Assembly (NCBI RefSeq): GCF_014645515.1
Contig: NZ_BMLW01000003.1
Span: forward strand, 124,001 to 188,000
DNA length: 64,000 nucleotides
Source of the DNA: Oceanobacillus neutriphilus
GTDB lineage: Bacteria; Bacillota; Bacilli; Bacillales; Amphibacillaceae
Direction: 5' to 3'
Part shown: piece by piece, positions 1-11,217 of the stretch
How the letters are laid out: each line of letters opens with the position of its first letter
How positions within the stretch are numbered: position 1 is the stretch's first letter
Notes under the pieces: model-generated
The model's input: only the letters and a program-made list of their open reading frames with translations
Databases searched by the model: none
Told to the model about the DNA's origin: nothing
Program-made: the position numbers and the translations under genes

Positions 1-131
1 TCCCCTTCCACATTGATGATATGTGCCAGACCAAGTTCTTCAAAAGCGATAGAAGCTAATAATAAATTAATAACATCATCACGGTCGATGGAAATTTCAG
101 GTGTGATATTTGGAATATTTGCTTGCGACAA
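1..131 (-). CDS. Collagen-like exosporium protein, N-terminal leader (cut by window edge)
   Basis: Only the first 43 or so codons are present. They start at TTG (131-129) behind a GAGGAGG ribosome-binding site at about 139-145. The peptide contains [19 protein letters not shown], nearly the same as the leader of the large collagen-like protein encoded at 2648-4702 ([20 protein letters not shown]). In that protein the leader precedes a Gly-X-Y tract and a C-terminal globular domain, so this is inferred to be a paralogue, probably also exported to the spore surface. The rest of the gene lies outside the window, so a collagen tract here is expected but not seen. Confidence 0.8.
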   Translation of the reverse strand, partial: MSQANIPNITPEISIDRDDVINLLLASIAFEELGLAHIINVEG

Positions 132-176
132 ATTGGTTCCTCCTCATCTTTAGACATATATCTATTGCCATACAAT

Positions 177-204
177 TATCGTATGACTGTAGCATTTAGG
201 CCGT
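177..204 (-). promoter_or_regulatory. Probable sigma-K promoter of the leader gene at 1-131
   Basis: Read on the minus strand there is AC (204-203), a 17-base spacer and CATACGATA (185-177). This fits the sigma-K pattern AC-N17-CATANNNTA exactly. Transcription would start about 40 bases upstream of the TTG start. A mother-cell, late-sporulation promoter fits an exosporium protein. The match is from reading the sequence; function is inferred. Confidence 0.55.
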
Positions 205-359
205 TCCATAATTGGGTAATGGTCTATGGTTTTGTGTAATGGGGTTGGGTGTTTTTAGATGCTTGTCCTAAAAGGGATTGAGAGGGTTATAATATTTTGG
301 AATAATTCTAAGATGACATGTTTTGATGACACTTTTTAAGATTAGAATATTTGTTCTCA

Positions 360-530
360 TCAATAACAAAGAAAAAACACCATTTTAAATGATGTTTCAA
401 TATAATCTTCATCAAGCATATCTGCTATCTTATGGTCAGCTTCTTCCGAGTCTTTAATATTGTTATATTGATAGTGTGTTGGAAGGTAGTAATAGACTAA
501 GCAGTCTAACCTTTCCAAAGAATCAGGCAT
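360..530 (-). pseudogene. Possible remnant of a decayed gene
   Basis: On the minus strand an ATG at 530 opens 56 codons with coding-like composition (contains MPDSLERLDCLVYYYLP) and stops at 360. Just upstream, in another frame, is an open stretch containing EVVKNKVPFIFFKVSGYGFM that ends at the same place, as if one gene had been split by a frameshift near 530. No ribosome-binding site is visible and I do not recognise the family. The flanking bases (205-359 and 531-713) show nothing else convincing. Confidence 0.25.
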
Positions 531-713
531 TACATAAAACCATATCCGCTTACTTTAAAAAATATGAACGGTACTTTGTTCTTAACTACTTCAAAACACC
601 AACAAGGAGTTATGTATGCGATATACCTGGGTGATGATTACAGAAACCTCTGTTTTCAAAATAAATAAGTGTATGGTATCATGCATGGAGATATAAAAAG
701 GGGGAACAGCTAT

Positions 714-1403
714 ATGAAAAAAACTTTATTATTTGCGTTAGCACTCATGTTGGGATTGATTGTGTCAGCATGTACAAATTCAAGTGCGAATGAAGCTGAC
801 CAACCAGATCAAACAAATTCAGAAACAAGTGCTGTCGAATCATCTGAAAATGAGCAAGAGGAAAGTCTTTTGCCTGAAGATTATGGAAAAGAAAATAACG
901 AAATGGAAGAAGCCCGGGAAAAGTCTTCCTATGAATACTTAAAGGCTTTTATCAATTATATAGATGCCAGCTTTGGCGAAGATTTAATTGTTGATGAAGT
1001 TGTAAAAGCAAAAAAAGAAAGTACGGGAGAAAAAGAAGGTCAAAACAAGATAGATGTAAAAATCACACTCAACGATAAATTTGCAGATTCATTTAAAGGC
1101 TTGGCACTTCCACACTTGATTCTAACTGATTTAGTAGACAACAAGTTCAATGAATTTTCCAAAAGTGAGGTAAATGAAGTTCATTTTGAAGTTAAAGCAC
1201 CTATTGATGGAGAAGAAACGAATGTTTACGAAGCAGAGATTGATGAAGAAGGTTACAACAAAATTCAAGATGAAAAAACAGGCGATAGCATTGATATGAA
1301 CGCAATTATTGAAAACTCAAAAGAATTTTGGCTGCACGATATTTATGAAGAAGATATTTTCAATGGTATTGCTGTTCAATCTGTTGAAAATGAAGATGAA
1401 TAA
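714..1403 (+). CDS. Putative secreted lipoprotein of unknown function
   Basis: A 229-residue protein. The start is ATG 714, placed behind AAGGGGGA, rather than the in-frame GTG 45 bases upstream, because MKKTLLFALALMLGLIVSAC is a complete lipoprotein signal peptide with a VSAC lipobox. The lipidated cysteine is followed by a Ser/Glu/Gln-rich linker of about 40 residues, then an acidic, mainly helical domain with no family I recognise. It is expected to be tethered to the outer face of the membrane. The gene stands alone. A spore or envelope role would be a guess. Confidence 0.8.
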   Translation: MKKTLLFALALMLGLIVSACTNSSANEADQPDQTNSETSAVESSENEQEESLLPEDYGKENNEMEEAREKSSYEYLKAFINYIDASFGEDLIVDEVVKAKKESTGEKEGQNKIDVKITLNDKFADSFKGLALPHLILTDLVDNKFNEFSKSEVNEVHFEVKAPIDGEETNVYEAEIDEEGYNKIQDEKTGDSIDMNAIIENSKEFWLHDIYEEDIFNGIAVQSVENEDE

Positions 1404-1566
1404 ACTTTACTTAGAACAATTTTGAAAGTAATAACGGATGAAATTGAACAAGGCAAATAAAATTCCTGTATAGTTAAATGTAAATCGTGATGTTATTTAT
1501 ATACGTCACGATTTATATTTTATTTTATGATGATACTATTCAAATATAAAGTAAGGAGATTTTTAT

Positions 1567-1882
1567 TTGATATATTTATTTTATATTTTCCTTTAAAAAA
1601 ATTCATTATTTATTTTCTTTCCTAATTTTAATCTATCCAGCTCTAATATATAAACTCGGTCGACTTCTTAGAGCAAAAGGAGATGGCTTTAATATATATG
1701 AATGGGAATTATTAGATAATGAAGCGTCAGATATAGGTGTGATTAAATATTTCCTTTCTGGAGCTACAGGCAATGATTATATCTATCTAGGTTCCATTTT
1801 TATAATTGCCCTTGCACCGATTGTTTTCGCATGTATATTTCTTATCATCAAAACAATACTTAGACAAAAAAAGTGGATTTGA
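1567..1882 (+). pseudogene. Small membrane protein gene with an apparent frameshift
   Basis: A TTG at 1567 has a good ribosome-binding site (TAAGGAGA) but stops after nine codons. Shifting one frame at the homopolymer CCTTTAAAAAAATTC (about 1590-1604) opens a long frame ending at TGA 1880-1882. It encodes two hydrophobic segments (LFSFLILIYPALIYKLG and GSIFIIALAPIVFACIFLI) around a soluble stretch containing AKGDGFNIYEWELLDNE, with a basic tail. Either a recent frameshift mutation or a sequencing error in the A7 run would explain this. The family is not recognised. Confidence 0.5.
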
Positions 1883-1939
1883 TTCACCAAACATAAGAAC
1901 TTTTGCATTTGTGTTCTATCAATTAAAAGTAGTTTATTG

Positions 1940-2572
1940 ATGACAGAAGGTAATAATGAAGTAGCTCAAGCAGAGGGAAAAGACGCACAACAAAGAGAAT
2001 TAAAACATAAGGAAGAAAAACAAGTAGAGGGACCAAGTAGTGAAGCCAGAGAAAAAGTGAAAGAAATGACAGATGAAGAAATTGAGGAATTAATAAATAA
2101 AAATCGGGAAGGAAATATGAGCGGTGATAACTTAACCGAGGAAGAAATTGAAATTTTGAAGGCTATCCCGGCAGAGCAATTTTATAATATAATGGGAATG
2201 ACGGATGACGAAGTTAAAGGTTATATTGATGGTTATCAACGAAATATCAATGGTATTATAATAGGAACGCATAAAAACCCAACAGAATATGAAGAGAATT
2301 TATTACCAGGTAAAGCAGAATTTGAATGGATAAAAGAGAATTATGATTTTGATAGTGAATACGATAAAGAATCAATAAATGAAATATTAGAATTAATTGA
2401 TGAGTATAACGAAGGAAATCAAAAAGCAATATTTTCTTTGAAATACGTCTTTTATGAATTAAATGAGAAGCTAAATCCTAAATCTATAGAAGAAACGTAT
2501 GCAAGCGACCTTTCATTATCCAATACTGTCAGAATACAAAACGGGAAAGACCCTATAGATGAAAATGAATAA
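1940..2572 (+). CDS. Acidic hypothetical protein
   Basis: About 210 residues, extremely rich in Glu, Asp, Lys and Asn, with a charged and probably disordered first 60 residues followed by helical segments (MTDEEIEELINKNREGN, LTEEEIEILKAIPAEQFYNI). There is no signal peptide, membrane segment or recognised domain. ATG 1940 is preceded by an alternative TTG at 1937. Neither has a clear ribosome-binding site, and the frame is open back to the stop of the preceding membrane-protein frame at 1882, so the true start is uncertain and the gene may be a truncated piece of something larger. Confidence 0.55.
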   Translation: MTEGNNEVAQAEGKDAQQRELKHKEEKQVEGPSSEAREKVKEMTDEEIEELINKNREGNMSGDNLTEEEIEILKAIPAEQFYNIMGMTDDEVKGYIDGYQRNINGIIIGTHKNPTEYEENLLPGKAEFEWIKENYDFDSEYDKESINEILELIDEYNEGNQKAIFSLKYVFYELNEKLNPKSIEETYASDLSLSNTVRIQNGKDPIDENE

Positions 2573-2610
2573 TGTTTTTAAATATCTTTTTTTACATAGC
2601 TATGTAAAAT

Positions 2611-2642
2611 CAAATTTGGAGTGCCTAAGCACTCCAAATTTG
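2611..2642 (-). terminator. Rho-independent terminator, possibly bidirectional
   Basis: A perfect 14-bp stem, CAAATTTGGAGTGC (2611-2624) and its complement (2629-2642), with loop CTAA. It sits between the convergent ends of the acidic hypothetical gene and the collagen-like gene and can serve both. Confidence 0.85.
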
Positions 2643-2647
2643 ATAGG

Positions 2648-4702
<2,055 letters not shown>

Positions 4703-5049
4703 TATGATTCTCCTTTCATTAAAAATGAATATTGCAAACAATAGCATTTGCGAGAAATATATTCACAAATCCAGCGTTCTCAACCAATATATTCGTTGAT
4801 ACGAAGTCGGTGTAGACACATTACTATTATTTTGGTATTCATGGAAAATGGGTTAAAAGTATATAAAAAAAGAAAAGATATATAGGGAATGAGTTTGTGA
4901 TATTCGAGGTAATATGAAAGTATAAACAGTAAAGGAACATTCTGGTACGATAAAACAAGCAGGATCATTTCTTTTTTTTACTTATGCTTTGTACACTTAA
5001 TATATAAACTATAGGTTGTAAATAATTAGATGGGGAGAGGGGAGTCAGT
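4703..5049. other. Divergent intergenic region
   Basis: About 350 AT-rich bases between the collagen-like gene and the C45-type hydrolase, holding the 5' ends and promoters of both. I could not identify a convincing sigma-K or sigma-E match for the collagen-like gene or a consensus sigma-A promoter for the hydrolase. A short minus-strand open frame at 4780-4968 looks non-coding. Confidence 0.4.
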
Positions 5050-6120
5050 TTGAAAAAAATATCAACAAATATCATTCAATTTCGGGGAACACATTATGAA
5101 TTTGGTTATCATCAGGGTACTTTAATGAAAAATCATATCTTATTAAAGAATCGCGAAAATCAATGGAAGGTAAGAAACCCCCTATTTTCCATTGATATCG
5201 AACAAACGAAATGTGTTTTTCAAGAAGTAGCACCAGCAATATGGGAGGAATTATCCGGTTTTGCAGAAGCACTTAAATGGCCTATGGAAAGAGTTTTGCT
5301 TGAATTTGGAGGGTATCGGGTTAAGTTGGACCGTTCAGGCTGCTCTATTTTAACGGGAGAGAATTATTTAATAAGGAATTATGATTATCATCCTAAAACC
5401 TACGACGGAATTTATTCGGTATTCCAGCCAACCGATGCAGGTTATGCAGTGATAGGTGTTACGCAGAAAGTAACGGGAAGATGTGACGGTATGAACGAAA
5501 AGGGTCTGGCGATGGGGTATACCTTTATGCATCGTAAACGTCCTGGGGATGGATTTGTCTGCCATATGATTGGAAGAATTATTTTAGAGACATGTGCCAC
5601 TATAGAGGAAGCTGTTTCTTTACTAAAGCATATCCCACACCGCGGGTCATTTAGCTATGTATTATTTGATAAAAATCACAAGGAGTCAACCATTGTAGAA
5701 GCTTCACCCAGAAATGTTGAGGTGAGAAAGGGGGCGGCATGCACGAATCATTTTCAAATAATGAAGGAAGAAAATCGCCATTATCTGAAGGATTCTAAAA
5801 GACGCTTGGAAATCATGGAAAATAATCGATCAAATCCACTTCATGGAGAGGAGGCCTTTCAATTGTTAAATGGTACAGAAAATGGTGTGTTTTCTAATCT
5901 TTATGGACAATGGGCAGGAACGATACATACTTCCGGTTATTTCCCATCCAAACTCGAGGCATGGCTTGCTATCGGTGGGGATCAGCAGCCTGTGAAATTT
6001 GACTTTGCTGCCTGGTTGAATGGAGAGGACTTTCCTGTTTCTGTAGTTACTGGAATTGTAGATACTGATATTCCATTTGCACATATGGAAAAAGCGGATT
6101 GGTATAAGGAGAATAAATAG
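5050..6120 (+). CDS. C45-family peptidase / acyltransferase-like amide hydrolase
   Basis: A 356-residue Ntn-hydrolase of the penicillin acyl-ISOPENICILLIN acyltransferase type (C45; linear amide C-N hydrolase). Family features seen: an N-terminal FRGTHYEFGYHQG segment, the putative nucleophile in RSGCSILTGENYLIRNYDYH, where autocatalytic cleavage would expose Cys, and a VTGRCDGMNEKGLAMGYTF strand pair. These enzymes hydrolyse or transfer acyl groups on amides. The substrate is unknown. TTG 5050 follows a GGGGAGAGGGGAG purine run. It precedes an M20 amidohydrolase but is separated from it by a terminator, so it is a separate transcript. No signal peptide, so probably cytoplasmic. Confidence 0.8.
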   Translation: MKKISTNIIQFRGTHYEFGYHQGTLMKNHILLKNRENQWKVRNPLFSIDIEQTKCVFQEVAPAIWEELSGFAEALKWPMERVLLEFGGYRVKLDRSGCSILTGENYLIRNYDYHPKTYDGIYSVFQPTDAGYAVIGVTQKVTGRCDGMNEKGLAMGYTFMHRKRPGDGFVCHMIGRIILETCATIEEAVSLLKHIPHRGSFSYVLFDKNHKESTIVEASPRNVEVRKGAACTNHFQIMKEENRHYLKDSKRRLEIMENNRSNPLHGEEAFQLLNGTENGVFSNLYGQWAGTIHTSGYFPSKLEAWLAIGGDQQPVKFDFAAWLNGEDFPVSVVTGIVDTDIPFAHMEKADWYKENK

Positions 6121-6127
6121 TTTTTTT

Positions 6128-6170
6128 AGAAGAAGTTTTGCCTTTTTAGGCACAACTTCTTCTTTTTTTC
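6128..6170 (+). terminator. Rho-independent terminator
   Basis: 15-bp stem with one mismatch, AGAAGAAGTTTTGCC / GGCACAACTTCTTCT, followed by a T7 run, immediately after the C45-type hydrolase stop codon. Confidence 0.85.
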
Positions 6171-6305
6171 ATATAATCTTTCTAAGCCTAGTTGACAACT
6201 AGGAATAATGAGTTTAAACTAATATAAAATTTCATCAATTTAGTTATTTACAAAGATGAAGACAAACAGACATATAAAACTGAAAAGTAAGCGGGGGATG
6301 AGAGA

Positions 6306-7499
6306 ATGAGTAATGTCAAAGAAAAAATAACGGATTCCATTTTTGCGGAAGTTGATCAGTCATTTGAGGAGGTAAGAGGCTGGAGAAGATACATGCATCA
6401 GCATCCTGAATTATCTTTTCAGGAAGTACATACAGCAGCGTACATTGAAGAAAAATTAAAAAGCTTTGGACTAGAGGTTCAAAAAAATATCGGTGGACAT
6501 GGGTTAATTAGTGTTTTGGAAGGTAAAGAGCCTGGAAAGAAAATTGCATTACGGGCAGATTTTGATGCTCTGCCGATTAATGATGAAAAAGAAACCCCAT
6601 ACAAGTCTACAAAACCGGGAGTAATGCATGCTTGCGGACATGATGGCCATACAGCGGCTCTTTTGGGTGTGGCGAAAGTAGTCAGTAAATATAAAGAAAA
6701 CTTAAAAGGAAGCATTGTATTCGTCTTCCAGCCAGCCGAGGAAACTCCGCCGGGCGGAGCTAAATTTATGATTGAAGAGGGAATTCTTGACGATGTGGAC
6801 TATGTTTTTGGAGCACATCTGGCTTCAGATATTCCTTTTGGAAAAGTGGGGGTAGGAGAAGGCTATCAAATGGCTGCGGTAGATAAATTTGCTATCGATA
6901 TTAAAGGACATGGCGGTCATGGAGCACGTCCGCATCAGACTACGGACTCACTTGTGATTGGAACAAGTATTGTCGAAGCTTTACAAAAAATTGTCAGCCG
7001 TCAAATTGATCCGCTGAAATCAGCAGTAGTCACAATCGGTGTTTTTCAAGCGGGAAACGCGTTTAATGTCATTCCGGACACTGCCCGCATTGAAGGAACG
7101 GTCCGTACTTTTGACCCGGACGTCCGGGATAAAGTGGAAACAGAAGTTCGTTCCATTTTAGATGGGATTACAAGTGCATTTCACGCAACCTACCAGCTGG
7201 ATTATTTAAGAGGATATCCGGCGTTGTTTAACCATAAAGAAGAAACTGATTTAGCCAGAGAGCTTTTTAAAGAAACATTTGAAGAGAAGAATGTCGTTGA
7301 ATTTTCACCGACGATGGGAGCAGAAGACTTTTCTTATTTTCTGGAAGCAAAACCGGGAACTTACTTCCGTGTCGGTTCACAAAACGAGGATGAAGCAACA
7401 CATTTTCCGCACCATCATCCTAGATTCGATATTGATGAACGTGCATTAGTAAATATTGAAAAATCGTTTGTGTCTATTATCAGCCATTATTTATTTTAA
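6306..7499 (+). CDS. M20 family amidohydrolase (N-acyl amino acid amidohydrolase)
   Basis: A 397-residue zinc metallohydrolase of the M20D/aminoacylase group, which deacylates N-acyl amino acids or hippurate-like conjugates in the cytoplasm. Seen: MHQHPELSFQE near the N-terminus, ALRADFDALPI, metal-binding MHACGHDGHTA, the catalytic Glu in FQPAEETPPGGA, the dimerisation/lid domain with GGHGARPHQTTDS, and GAEDFSYF near the C-terminus. Length is normal. It is the first gene before an oligopeptide-type ABC importer (59 bases to the binding-protein gene), so it probably acts on what the importer brings in, such as acylated amino acids or peptides. Confidence 0.88.
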   Translation: MSNVKEKITDSIFAEVDQSFEEVRGWRRYMHQHPELSFQEVHTAAYIEEKLKSFGLEVQKNIGGHGLISVLEGKEPGKKIALRADFDALPINDEKETPYKSTKPGVMHACGHDGHTAALLGVAKVVSKYKENLKGSIVFVFQPAEETPPGGAKFMIEEGILDDVDYVFGAHLASDIPFGKVGVGEGYQMAAVDKFAIDIKGHGGHGARPHQTTDSLVIGTSIVEALQKIVSRQIDPLKSAVVTIGVFQAGNAFNVIPDTARIEGTVRTFDPDVRDKVETEVRSILDGITSAFHATYQLDYLRGYPALFNHKEETDLARELFKETFEEKNVVEFSPTMGAEDFSYFLEAKPGTYFRVGSQNEDEATHFPHHHPRFDIDERALVNIEKSFVSIISHYLF

Positions 7500-7557
7500 A
7501 ATGAACCCCGTTAGCCGGGCAGTAAAATAATTAATCAACAACGAGGAGAAATGCAGA

Positions 7558-9159
7558 ATGAAGAAGCGATTTACTTTATTATTAATTTCAATTTTTACAA
7601 TATTCGTTTTAGCTGCCTGTGGAAATCAAGATCAATCAGCAGGTGGAGCTGGAGATAGCAATGAACCGGCAGGGGATCCGGTAGAAGGCGGGACATTGAC
7701 AGTTGCTTACCCTTCTGAACCGGATACACTTGATTGGATGTCGACAGGAGCAACACCTACCCGAGATATTGCCTGGCATATTTTTGAACCGTTACTTGCC
7801 TTGGATAATGATTATCAGGTACAGCCAATGATTGCAGAGGATTTTACAGTTAGCGATGATGAAACACTTTATACAATTACATTAAGGGATGATGTGAAAT
7901 TTCATGACGGTTCTGATGTAACCGTAGACGATGTGATTGCATCTATAGATAGATGGAGAACTATTTCATCGGTTGGGAAAGAGTCTGATAGATTCATTGA
8001 ATCCGTTACAGCGGTAGATGACAAAACGATTGAAATTCAATTGACAGAAGTATATAACGCATTTTTATCTGATATGGCCGCACCAAAAAATGCCTTGATG
8101 ATTATTCCTGAAGAGATTGCAGAGGAAGCTGGAGAACAGCCATTAACCCCGGAACAATTAATAGGAACAGGTCCTTATCAATTTGATAATTGGAGCCGTG
8201 GCAGTGAAATTGTTTTAACTAAATTCAAAGATTATGCTGCGCGGGATGAAACTGATTTAGGAGGATTGACAGGGGAAAAGGTCGCTTATTTTGATGAGCT
8301 GGATTTTCAGATTGTAAAGGATCCGCAGGTTGCCATTAATGGTATAAAGACTGATTTATATGACTATGCTTTATCCATTCCGAATGATTTATATGATGTT
8401 GTGGAAACAGATCCTTCGATTGATCCGGTCAGCTATATCAATGGATATTCTACCATTACACCGGATAAATCTGAACCGCCGTTTGACGATATTAAAGTAA
8501 GAGAAGCCTTAAATCTGGCATTGGATAAAGAAGCAATTGCAGAAGCAACTTATGGAAACAGTGATTTTTATTCCTTTGACGGGGCGCTGTTCGATCCGGA
8601 GCAGACGAAGCTTTATTCTGAGGAAGGTACAGAGAATTATTTAAATTATGATCCGGAACACGCAAAAGAATTATTAGAGGAATCTGATTATAATGGAGAG
8701 TCACTTAAAATAATGCATTCTAATGACTCAGAGACGTATAAACGAATTTCACAGGTGATGAAGCAGCAATTAGAGGAAGTCGGATTTACTATTGAAATCG
8801 TATCGCTGGAATGGGCGACATATTTAGAACAGTGGTCCGACCCGGCAAATTGGGATATCGTCGTTGTCGGCTGGTCAACGCGATTCTCTCCAAATGAACT
8901 TGGTATGCTTGTCAATGATACAAATAGCAGCGGTTGGTATGACAGTGAGCGCTGGAGAGGGTTGATTGACGACTGGGCGGTAGCTTCTGACGATGAAGCT
9001 AGATTAGATATTTTATCAGAAATGAATCAAACCGTATGGGAAGAGCTTCCGTTTATTAAAGTGGCTAATGAAACAAGGCTTGATATTAAAGGAGAACAGG
9101 TTCAATTAGAAGAAACATGGGTTGGACCAAGATTCTGGGGAGCCTGGAAGAATCAATAA
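7558..9159 (+). CDS. Peptide/Opp-Dpp-type ABC transporter substrate-binding lipoprotein
   Basis: 533 residues of the solute-binding family 5. A lipoprotein signal (MKKRFTLLLISIFTIFVLAAC, lipobox LAAC) is followed by a Gly/Ser linker and the family core: GGTLTVAYPSEPDTLDW, FEPLLALDNDYQVQPMIAED, VKFHDGSDVTVDDVIASIDR, GTGPYQFDNWSRG and VREALNLALDKEAIAEATYG. It captures peptides, peptide-like or acyl-amino-acid ligands outside the membrane. The ribosome-binding site is GAGGAGA. The gene is separated from the permease genes by a hairpin. Confidence 0.92.
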   Translation: MKKRFTLLLISIFTIFVLAACGNQDQSAGGAGDSNEPAGDPVEGGTLTVAYPSEPDTLDWMSTGATPTRDIAWHIFEPLLALDNDYQVQPMIAEDFTVSDDETLYTITLRDDVKFHDGSDVTVDDVIASIDRWRTISSVGKESDRFIESVTAVDDKTIEIQLTEVYNAFLSDMAAPKNALMIIPEEIAEEAGEQPLTPEQLIGTGPYQFDNWSRGSEIVLTKFKDYAARDETDLGGLTGEKVAYFDELDFQIVKDPQVAINGIKTDLYDYALSIPNDLYDVVETDPSIDPVSYINGYSTITPDKSEPPFDDIKVREALNLALDKEAIAEATYGNSDFYSFDGALFDPEQTKLYSEEGTENYLNYDPEHAKELLEESDYNGESLKIMHSNDSETYKRISQVMKQQLEEVGFTIEIVSLEWATYLEQWSDPANWDIVVVGWSTRFSPNELGMLVNDTNSSGWYDSERWRGLIDDWAVASDDEARLDILSEMNQTVWEELPFIKVANETRLDIKGEQVQLEETWVGPRFWGAWKNQ

Positions 9160-9170
9160 ATAAAAGGATT

Positions 9171-9213
9171 AAGAAGCCATGTTCATCCGCTATGCTGATC
9201 TGGCTTCTTTTTC
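9171..9213 (+). terminator. Intra-operon hairpin/attenuator after the binding-protein gene
   Basis: AAGAAGCCA (9171-9179) pairs with TGGCTTCTT (9201-9209), followed by TTTTTC. The loop is about 21 bases. It lies between the binding-protein gene and the first permease, where partial termination or 3'-end protection would give excess binding protein. Confidence 0.7.
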
Positions 9214-9341
9214 TATTAAAAAGGATGTTCAAAGCACTTTTTGAATGAGAACTTAAATTGATAAATATTACTATGCCGGCACCGGAAACATCCGCTTATC
9301 AGGAGCCGCTATGGTACAACAGCAAATGAGGTGAATGGGGT

Positions 9342-10286
9342 TTGTTACAATATACAATTCGTCGGCTTATATCTATTATTCCAGTCATGTTAGTGGTAAG
9401 TATTATTGTTTTTATGATTGTCCATCTGACTCCCGGAAATCCGGCTTACTTGATTCTGGGAGAGGATAGCTCTAAAGAGGCAGTTCAGCAGCTGGAGGAA
9501 CAGCTTGGCTTGAACCAGCCAATAGTTATCCAATTTTTTGACTGGGTGACAAATGTTTTTAAAGGAGATCTGGGAGAGTCAGTTTATTCCTCTGAACCAG
9601 TTCTATCTATTATATTAGATCGAATTGGACCTACTTTCAGTGTGATGCTGGTTTCTATGATTTTCACATTAGTTATTGCTATACCAATTGCGATTTTTGT
9701 AGTCTGGAAACGGCAGACTGTTTTAGATCCGTTATTTATCTCAGCATCTCTATTAGGTGCATCTATTCCAGAATTCTGGTTTGCTATGTTATTAGTATTA
9801 GGACTGGGAGTCAGTATCCCGATTTTTCCGGTAGCAGGTTATATACCAATTGCAGAAGGATTTCTGCCTTGGCTCCACCATTTGATCCTGCCGGCATTTG
9901 TTCTGGCGACAGTAGAGATAGGCTTGATATCCAGAATGCTGCGTGATGGAATGTTGGAGGCTGTAAATCAGGATTATACAAAAACAGCCCGGGCGAAGGG
10001 AATAAAAGAAAGTGCTGTACTGATGAAGCATGTTTTTGCTAATGCTTTAATTCCGACAACTACAGTTATTGGCGTAACGATTGCAGGATTATTAGGCGGG
10101 ACAGTTATTATTGAAACGATATTTACCATACCGGGAATTGGGCAGCTGCTCATTGATTCGATTCACCGGAGAGATTACCCGGTAATACAAGGCGTTGTTT
10201 TATTTATTGCTGTTATCTATGTCATTATCAATTTACTGGTTGATCTGCTTTATGGTCTGCTTGATCCGAGAATCCGTTATGATTGA
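9342..10286 (+). CDS. Opp/Dpp-type ABC transporter permease (DppB family)
   Basis: A 314-residue inner-membrane permease. The start is TTG 9342 after GAGGTGA. It begins with the family sequence MLQYTIRRLISIIPVMLVVS, has HLTPGNPA, about six membrane spans, and the ATPase-contact (EAA) loop around DYTKTARAKGIKESAVLMKH. It forms the translocation channel with the next gene product. Confidence 0.92.
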   Translation: MLQYTIRRLISIIPVMLVVSIIVFMIVHLTPGNPAYLILGEDSSKEAVQQLEEQLGLNQPIVIQFFDWVTNVFKGDLGESVYSSEPVLSIILDRIGPTFSVMLVSMIFTLVIAIPIAIFVVWKRQTVLDPLFISASLLGASIPEFWFAMLLVLGLGVSIPIFPVAGYIPIAEGFLPWLHHLILPAFVLATVEIGLISRMLRDGMLEAVNQDYTKTARAKGIKESAVLMKHVFANALIPTTTVIGVTIAGLLGGTVIIETIFTIPGIGQLLIDSIHRRDYPVIQGVVLFIAVIYVIINLLVDLLYGLLDPRIRYD

Positions 10287-10348
10287 GGCAGAAGTTCAGA
10301 GCTATATATGAGATTGATTTACTTTATTAAGAAAAAGGAGATATCCCT

Positions 10349-11200
10349 ATGCTGAAGAAAAAAAGAAATCTTGTTGCTCTTTCTATATTGTTATTACTGA
10401 CAATTGCAACAATAACAGCTAATGTCTGGCTGCCTGTTTCTCCTGGTTTTATAGATGCTGCGCAACGTCTGCTTCCTCCATCCGGAACGTTCTGGTTCGG
10501 TACCGATCATTTTGGAAGAGATGTTTTTGCATTAACAGTGGTAGCAGCAAGAGTCTCTCTGACGGTCGGTTTTACAGTAGCAGTATTAGCAACCATTTTG
10601 GGAACCATCACTGGTTTAATAGCCGGTTATTATAAAAAAGCAGATTTTATTATTATGCGCGTTATTGACGGTATGCTTGCCTTTCCTTCTTTACTTCTTG
10701 CATTGGCACTTGTTGCAGCATTGGGAGGAAATGTAACAAATATAATTATTGCGTTAACTTTTTCATTTTGGCCGGTAATGACACGTATTGTACGGTCAGC
10801 CGTTCTGCAAATAAATTCCGTTCAGTATATTGAAGCGGCAAAAACTTCAGGAGTCAGTGATCCGGTAGTTATAGCAAAATATGTTTTGCCGAATGTCCTG
10901 TCTCCCATTATAGTGCAGGGAACGTTTATCTTTGCGAAAGCCATTCTTGCAGAAGCGGCATTAAGCTTTTTAGGCGTTGGGGTAGACCCATCGACGCCAA
11001 CCTGGGGAAATATGCTTCAGGAATCACAAATTTATATTTCATTGGCACCGTGGATTTCCATTTTTCCAGGATTGGCAATTGTGATTACAGTACTTGCCTT
11101 AAATATGCTTGGCGACGGATTACGTGATTCATTTGATCCACATGCGAGGAAAAATAAAAAAAGAAAGCAGCGCTTCGTTAAAACGAAAATAGCATCTTAA
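10349..11200 (+). CDS. Opp/Dpp-type ABC transporter permease (DppC family)
   Basis: A 283-residue permease partner: an N-terminal membrane span, then HFGRDVFALTVVAARVSLTVG typical of DppC/OppC and an EAA loop around YIEAAKTSGVSDPVVIAKYV. ATG 10349 follows AAAAAGGAGAT. The C-terminus ends in a very basic tail (KNKKRKQRFVKTK). Forms the heterodimeric channel with the upstream permease. Confidence 0.92.
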   Translation: MLKKKRNLVALSILLLLTIATITANVWLPVSPGFIDAAQRLLPPSGTFWFGTDHFGRDVFALTVVAARVSLTVGFTVAVLATILGTITGLIAGYYKKADFIIMRVIDGMLAFPSLLLALALVAALGGNVTNIIIALTFSFWPVMTRIVRSAVLQINSVQYIEAAKTSGVSDPVVIAKYVLPNVLSPIIVQGTFIFAKAILAEAALSFLGVGVDPSTPTWGNMLQESQIYISLAPWISIFPGLAIVITVLALNMLGDGLRDSFDPHARKNKKRKQRFVKTKIAS

Positions 11201-11217
11201 GAAAGGAGGCGGTATTC

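Noticed and set aside
4780-4968. 62-codon minus-strand frame upstream of the collagen-like gene
   Set aside because: No ribosome-binding site; Leu/Ile/Tyr-rich translation expected of AT-rich DNA.
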